Assembly: GCF_023856365.1 (NCBI RefSeq)
Contig: NC_064537.1
Location: forward strand, 7,328,324-7,392,323
Length of the DNA stretch: 64,000 bases
Source: Brienomyrus brachyistius
Taxonomy: Eukaryota > Chordata > Actinopteri > Osteoglossiformes > Mormyridae
Reading direction: 5' to 3'
Part shown: positions 58,379-64,000 of the stretch, piece after piece
How positions within the stretch are numbered: the first letter of the stretch is position 1
Layout: each line of letters starts with the position of its first letter
Notes under the pieces: model-generated
What the model saw: only the letters and a program-made list of their open reading frames with translations
What the model was told of the DNA's origin: nothing
The model's database searches: none
Translations under genes and position numbers: made by a program

Positions 58379-61300
58379 GTGTTCCATCCAAAGTTCCTTT
58401 TTGAGAGGGAAACTCAGAGGGTGGCCTGAGCAAAAATTTCATTGTGTCCCACAGAGTGATGAGGAATTAAACAGAGAGACAAGAAGACCGCGGAAGGCAC
58501 GGGAGACAGGGGGTAAGCAGACACGATGGGGCATGGTGTGACAAACAACCCCCCCGCCAGGCCCCCGCTCTAAAACTAACCTATGCTAATGTATGCTAAT
58601 GCAATGCACTAGAGTCCCACATGCCAACACACAAGGGCAACAGCAGCCGCGGTCACCTGCTGTCGCGGAATGGCAGCGTAACGGTATGAAGCACCCCCCC
58701 CCCCAGTGGATTAAGCAGACAAAAACCTAGATGTCTTCATGTCAAACCCCCAATCCATCATGGAAGGGAGGTCACACAGCAGAGACTCACCTCCACTAAG
58801 CACCAATGGCTGCGTGCCACTCGTACCCCATACCAGGGTAAAGGAGGCCTCCCATCAGGCATAAGGCATGCCTCTGACAGGCAGAAGAACACAGGGTGCA
58901 TGTTCCGTGTTCCATAATCTGAGGTTTCAGGAACGCGGAACAACCTTTTAAAATGAGGCTTCTCCTTGTCCTACATTTCACAGGGCCGGCTGTAATGGAG
59001 ACGGGCCTTTCTGGATGCTGGATATATCACCCCCCCCCCCCCCACCTTTCCGTGACGCACGCACACACAGGGCCCCGGCGGTTTCCCAGGTTTCACATGA
59101 CTGACGGGCACGCCCCTGCCTAATGAGCTCCCCACTCCGATCTTTTCAGAAGGCAAACGGCATGATAAAATAAATCGAGGAGAAAAAAACGTGCAGCCTG
59201 CCCCCGGCGGCCAAGGCACGGCGCCCTGATGGGCAGCCGGGCATGGCGCAGGGTGTGAATCGCAGCCAAACGTCCACGCCCCATGGCAGGCGATGTGCCC
59301 GCCTCGCACTGGTAACACCGCTGCGTAATTTCATTTTCCCGGCACAGTAATAACCCAACACACAGGAGACGACCGCTCGGAGCTGCTATCCTACAAAAAA
59401 AGAGGAGGAGAAGGAACAGCTGAAGCTCTGCTTCCTTTTTTTTTCTACGAGCCGCAATCACTGGGGGACAATAAAGACGGATGAACAATCGGAGGAGATA
59501 AGATCCCCGCCATGCAGCTCCACTGTACCACAGGTTACATACTGCAGGATTTCCTGTCTAATAGGAAGCAATGGACTGAAGTCAGTTCCACCACCCCCCT
59601 ACAGAGCACAGGGGACAGACTGGCACCAAACTCATAGTGACCACGCCCATGGCACACCTCCCACACCCCCAACAAAAACCCATCCCTCAAATACCAGCGA
59701 GAAAGCCCCCCTCCCCCCACCCATATCTTTCAGCCCCCATCGCTTCACTCTGCACCTCTGGGCTCCATCCTTAACGGGACTAATTATTTATGCCAAATTC
59801 CAGATAAGCCTCTTTTCTCTTCACAATCTTATCTGCCGCTAATTGAAAGACAGTTCCCCGGCAAACAGGAGCCCATGCAGCACCTAAAGGAGTGTTCGAA
59901 GTCACATTAACCGGTGTTTACATCACCTCTTACACATCCGAAGGAAACCTGCGCCTGAAATGAACGGCGGCCCAACACTGAGGAGACGTACCCCATCGCC
60001 ACAAACAACCAATTTCTGATCCAAATCCAGCGAAGGCCCATGTAGAAACGGAGCTGACATGGTCCGAAAGCCCACAGGAGTCTTCCGATTCCCGAACCAG
60101 GACTCACCAAGCGTCCTTCTGGAGCAGAACATTCAGCTTTTCTGAAACTATATTCCGACACCATGTTAATATTTATGTGTAAAGTGTGGACCCCCTTATG
60201 CTGTATAAACCACAGCTTCCCATGATCCTCTGGTGCTCTGAATATGTGTGGAGGAAGAAACAGCACGGGCAACTGCAAGAAGCTCACGTGGGACTCTTTA
60301 AGGATGCAGTCTGCTTGCTTTGATCTTTGCTCTGGGCAGTAAAACGTGACAAAAACAATTTTTTTTCCACTTTTGAACCAACATAAGTGTGATCTGGTGA
60401 GAAATCATGCCGTAGCAGCCACAGGTGGTTGGCATATCGCTGAATTTTAGCTAGTTTTACCTGTTCTATGCAGCAGGTTGGAGGAAAGAGGGTGATGCAC
60501 AAATCCACATATACTGAAAAACAGAAATAAATGACATTCTACAAAACTAGGGAAACAATAAAACTGCAATAGGGAACATTCTCACCTAAAGCTGTCTTGA
60601 CCGCTTTCGGGGCTGGTGTGCTGATTTTTCCTACTGACGTCACGCGACCCACCCCAGCCTCCCCACTTCTAGGTCCTGCTGCCTACCACTCTGGCATAGA
60701 CAACGAGAAGCGCGGTCCTTTCCACCAGAGCCACTGCGTCCCACAAATTTGATACCGTTTGCTAAAGAGCACAGCAGTCTTCCCTTGAGTTCCTTGACCA
60801 CCAGATCGGCACACAGGGAAAGAGCCCAGTGCAGCTATAGAATGTTAAGCCTGTAGAGGGACTCCTGGCTCCCCTCCCAGGGGAATCCCTTAGCCCTCGT
60901 CAATCTGTCAGATTCCCTGCTTTGATCTGCTTCCCGCAGTGTGATCTCCTTGACCAGCCAGTCGGTGGCCAATGCAGACACCCGCCACCTTCAGGATGCG
61001 GCCGTAAAAATGCTTCGGGAAATCACTGGCGGTCTGAGGCTCAGATTTAAATTAACCCCACCCCCACGCTCCAGAGCCTATCCGGTCATGGCCGCAAGGT
61101 GCACCTCTAGCAAGCCTAAAGACACGGAACCTGTCTGATCTGAGTAGGAAAAGCGTCTGTAAATCAGAGTGCTGGCAAGGAGAGGAAATACACCTCGCTC
61201 TCCATCAGAGATTAACAAAACATAACAAACAAGTGTCCTTTAACAGTTTGCGTTTATCTCAGTTACATCATTTAGAAGTGCATTATGTTTGGTTTGAACC

Positions 61301-61675
61301 CAGATAAGTTTAACTGGATTTTATTGTATTTCCGCGCAGGTCGAAAGATTCAGCGCATAAGTATACTTCTCTATCCCATTTTTATAGGGTAATGAGATGC
61401 CGATAAAACGGATATATTTTAAAAGCCCCGCTTTTCGCTGACGAAATCCGTGAGAGGGAGAAAAATACGCACTTCTGTAGTACAGTATGAGTCCTCCGCG
61501 CGTTAGGGTTCATTAGCATTCCCTTGTAATCCCCTGACTGCCGTTCAAATGACAGCCAGTCAAGCCGGGAGACCCCAGGCTTCGGCAGTCGTTGCGTATT
61601 TGCCAGCCTATAAATCAAGCCAAGGCGCTTCCCTCTCCAGCGCTACTTCAGTCCCTCTCTGCGTCCATCCCACTC
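58379..61675. other. Single-copy sequence with a C14 run
   Basis: C14 at 59030-59043. Bases 59770-59890 are repeat-free with CTAATTATTTATGCC, CAGATAAG and GCTAATTGAAAG words. A weak tRNA-like scrap (minus strand) lies near 60660-60745. No gene is recognised. Confidence 0.45.
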
Positions 61676-61728
61676 TGTCTGTCTGTCTGTCTGTCTGTCT
61701 CTCAAACACACACACACACACACACACG
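61676..61728. repeat. (GTCT)n followed by (CA)n microsatellites
   Basis: About six GTCT units, then about 11 CA units. Confidence 0.93.
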
Positions 61729-61930
61729 TCAGCACACGCGCGCGCACAGCCACCGCTTTTAATTAAAGCGCGCGTGCCAAAGAAGCGATAATAACGCGAC
61801 CAGAAAACGCGGCACGAGGCGGGCGCGCGCGCGGAGAGCACCGGCCGTTCGTCACGGTCGGCGAGGCACAGGCACGCGGCACCCTCAGCCCCGGAAACGG
61901 CGCACGTACAGCACCTCGCGTGGCGCACAG
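61729..61930. promoter_or_regulatory. CpG-dense stretch, island-like
   Basis: About 200 bp with many CpG, including GCGCGCGCGC and CACGGTCGGCGAGG words, in contrast to the rest of the window. CpG islands mark vertebrate promoters. Part of the density here comes from a CG repeat. Confidence 0.5.
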
Positions 61931-62357
61931 CCGGCCACCTGTGTACGCCCCCTTTATCCCCCCACTACATGTGTTAATGCAAAATAACGGACCGCAAAAC
62001 TGCATAATCCGCAAGCTGTGCGCGGCTATCCGAAACACGAACAGCATAAAAGTGCTTCGTAGAGAACTGTTACTTTTGCAATTCATGATCGGTTCGTTGT
62101 GTGAAACACTGAATGGACCCTCGTATCTGGCTGAACTTCGCAGAATCTAAAATCGCCCAGAATCACGTAGCAATACATTTCCATGTCGCCGTAAGATTAC
62201 AAGAAAACTAAATATAAATGGGTTACCCCAGATCCTATCACAGGTCCTAACTGGAGCAGCTCTGCTAGTAGTTTGGACCGGTTCGCAATGTATATTGCAC
62301 ATGCATTACGAGGTTTGTAACAGCGGCGTTAAAAGGCAGATAGCAGTGTTCCGCTTT
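61931..62357. other. AT-rich single-copy spacer
   Basis: Nothing recognised. If a minus-strand first exon ends at 62360, this is the start of its first intron. Confidence 0.4.
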
Positions 62358-62359
62358 AC

Positions 62360-62600
62360 CTGAATGTGACCGGGCGTGTAACCCTCGCACGGGAGCTGCT
62401 CCTTGGCACACGTATGATCCGCCGCGTCTCATGAAAGGCTGTTTTTCATCCACCGACAAAACGCCGTGCGCTCTCGGAGGAAGAGAGGGAGAGACAGACA
62501 CAGACGACGGGGATGGAGGGAGAGAGAGAGAGAATCGAGGAGGAAGGGGGGGGAGAAAGAGAGAGAGAAGGAAAGGGGAAATAAAGCTCTAGCTGGTTTT
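62360..62600 (-). other. Candidate 5' exon, minus strand
   Basis: Read on the minus strand, a CT-rich leader (62516-62580) leads into CpG-containing sequence and ends CACATTCAG followed by GTAAAG, a good splice-donor match with the exon ending at 62360. Short ATG frames exist (62265-62501 runs through the donor), and a short in-frame peptide MRRGGSYVCQGAAPVRG precedes it, but I recognise no protein. It could be a 5' untranslated exon or chance. Confidence 0.25.
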
Positions 62601-62859
62601 ACCGTTCCCGACTGCAGAGGAAAGAACATTACTAACAATAATATTTTTCCATAGGTCTGTTATTGAGAATATAAACCGAGACGTTCAGTGATATGGTACC
62701 ATCATGGTATATTGCAATTAACATGCCAATATATTAACTTGAGATAAAGAAGGCAAAATCTTTTCGGTGTTTGCGAAGGCACTTGTAATAGTAAATATGC
62801 GTCTTTACTGGATGAATAATAAAATAAAAGGAAAAGAAATAAATACGGCACGTTCACAA

Positions 62860-63000
62860 GCGGAGCGCGTGACGGCGGCCGGCGCGCGGCTCGTTGTACG
62901 CGCGCGCCTGCTCTGAACCCCGGACACGTAGCGGGACCCTTTGGCGGCGAGCCGGCACTCAGGGCTTGGGGAGCTGCGCTCCGACGGCCGCCAGCGCTAC
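62860..63000. promoter_or_regulatory. Second CpG-dense stretch
   Basis: CGCGTGACGGCGGCCGGCGC and GTACGCGCGCGCC give high CpG density over about 140 bp. It lies upstream of the minus-strand candidate exon and may be its promoter. A plus-strand reading is equally possible. Confidence 0.4.
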
Positions 63001-63517
63001 TCTGAGCCCCACCGCATCCTATATATTGCTGTCTTGCAGGATGCGCTTTAAAACCCGCAATTATACTGGGAGGGATACTGAAAAACTCACGGTAATCCGT
63101 ATCCGCGACCCCAGGCCAACCTCCAGCTAAATTATATATAATACTCCGTATAATGTATGAAATGTTTTATATTAAATTAAATTAATATCATATTATGGTT
63201 TTATGTAATATTTGTGCATGGTGCCTTTAGAATCCCATGAGGCGTTCTAGACAAGCTTCACTGCCCAGTTTCACTTTGTCCCAGACAGTGCGCACTGGGG
63301 TTTGGAGGGGGCGGTTTGCTAAATTGGCGTCGCCCCCCCCCATGAAGATGACGTCCTAGGCGACTGTCTTTGTCGCGTAGTTGGTTGACCTGCCCTGTTT
63401 GTCCAATTAAGTTCGCAGTGCCTGTAGTAGCTGTGCGTGAACAGTGCTGTAATAAATACTTTGGAAAAGTGTGACCGTAACACAGACTGCATTTCAGGAA
63501 TTCCACAATAACTTCAT
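63001..63517. other. AT-rich single-copy sequence
   Basis: Bases 63130-63220 are very AT-rich. An acceptor-like CTGTCTTGCAG at 63029-63039 has no supporting exon. Confidence 0.4.
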
Positions 63518-63519
63518 GT

Positions 63520-63611
63520 CTGTGTCTCACAGTAAAGGATCTGCGTCCTGACCATCTGTGTCTGTCTGTGTCTCGCAGTAAGGGAGCTGCGTCGTGACTA
63601 TGTGTGTCTGT
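63520..63611. repeat. 46-bp tandem duplication
   Basis: CTGTGTCTCACAGTAAAGG at 63520 and CTGTGTCTCGCAGTAAGGG at 63566, two diverged copies. Confidence 0.8.
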
Positions 63612-63671
63612 GTGTGTCTGTGAGCATGTCTGTGTGTCTGGCTGTGTGTGTGTCTGTCTGTGTGTGTGTTG
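63602..63671. repeat. TG/TCTG-rich simple repeat
   Basis: GTGTGTCTG words in series. Confidence 0.85.
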
Positions 63672-64000
63672 CCACTTGCTCACAGTCATCCTGTCTTACT
63701 GCGTCACTGCTCTGCTTTTCGCACGATGGATGGCTGTGCTGTAAACAGACAATGCTGTGTCATGAACCAGGCTGATGCAGGTCTGCTGAGCAGCTTCCAT
63801 CACACGAGCCGACAGAAACCAGTGGGCAGGCGACGAACTGTCGCTTATGGAAAAATATTCAGCGTTTGACTCTACGCAAAACCTTACATGAAATTCATAT
63901 TTGACGTGGAGAATGATCAATTTTCTTTTCCACATGAGAGTGCTGTGATTGGTAGCTCTAAATATCCTTCACCCACGTGCAATTTATAGGTTACACACAG
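63672..64000. other. Single-copy sequence to window end
   Basis: Nothing recognised. Confidence 0.5.

Noticed and set aside
62265..62501. 78-codon minus-strand frame as a complete small protein
   Set aside because: It runs across a good splice donor at 62360 and has no recognised motif; treated only as a possible exon.
63029..63091. Plus-strand exon between CTTGCAG and a GTAATC donor
   Set aside because: Only 52 bp, weak donor, no recognisable peptide; could easily be chance.
1..64000. Endogenous virus, LINE reverse transcriptase or transposase coding sequence
   Set aside because: No frame shows reverse transcriptase, integrase, capsid or DDE-type motifs; only non-autonomous or 3'-end fragments are present.

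Overview
The window looks like non-coding DNA from a ray-finned fish (teleost-like) nuclear genome. The evidence is abundant (CA)n/(GT)n and other microsatellites, many minisatellites, tRNA-derived SINE copies with A- and B-box-like motifs, a SINE/LINE-like tail ending in GGATGG repeats, TA-flanked inverted-repeat DNA transposons, long poly-C/poly-G runs, and no prokaryote-style gene order. No open reading frame could be matched to a known protein. The longest ones (up to 429 codons) are by-products of tandem repeats whose units lack stop codons. I annotate no confident protein-coding or canonical RNA gene.

Layout. 1-5.3 kb: a 12-bp and a 14-bp minisatellite, a purine-rich tract, and an old SINE interrupted by other sequence. 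5.7-7.2 kb: a 21-copy, indel-free 52-bp array running into a LINE-like 3' tail. 9.3-12 kb: three SINE copies, one with a perfect 14-bp target-site duplication. 14-15.4 kb: a GTGGGGACC-type repeat and a long G-quadruplex-prone GTGTGTGAGG array. 19-29 kb: degraded SINEs, a CA-rich array, 26-bp, 7-bp-based, 11-bp and 54-bp tandem repeats, and a 0.68-kb TA-flanked transposon. 29-40 kb: a ~490-bp inverted-repeat element, two GTGGGGACC-type repeats, more SINEs, and a Tigger/pogo-like MITE. 41-53 kb: nested SINE and LINE-like pieces, a ~1-kb 70-bp satellite with a 210-bp higher-order period, an 'AGGCCATTCGGCCC' dispersed repeat, and a second copy of the ~490-bp element. 57-58.4 kb: a 23/24-bp array passing into its 46-bp dimer form. 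61.7-63.1 kb: the only CpG-dense, promoter-like stretch, with a possible 5' exon and splice donor on the minus strand.

How it fits together. One SINE family, with a tRNA-like head and a tail ending in GGATGG, is present in about a dozen copies in both orientations. Its B-box/'GCATGTTCTCC' segment seems to be the source of two separate tandem arrays, a 26-bp one and a 70-bp one. A GTGGGGACC repeat family abuts most of the long CA/GT microsatellites. The window reads as a gene desert or a very large intron shaped by mobile elements and by tandem amplification of their fragments. I found no convincing novel gene system. The best leads are the SINE-derived satellites, the inverted-repeat transposons and the CpG-rich right end.
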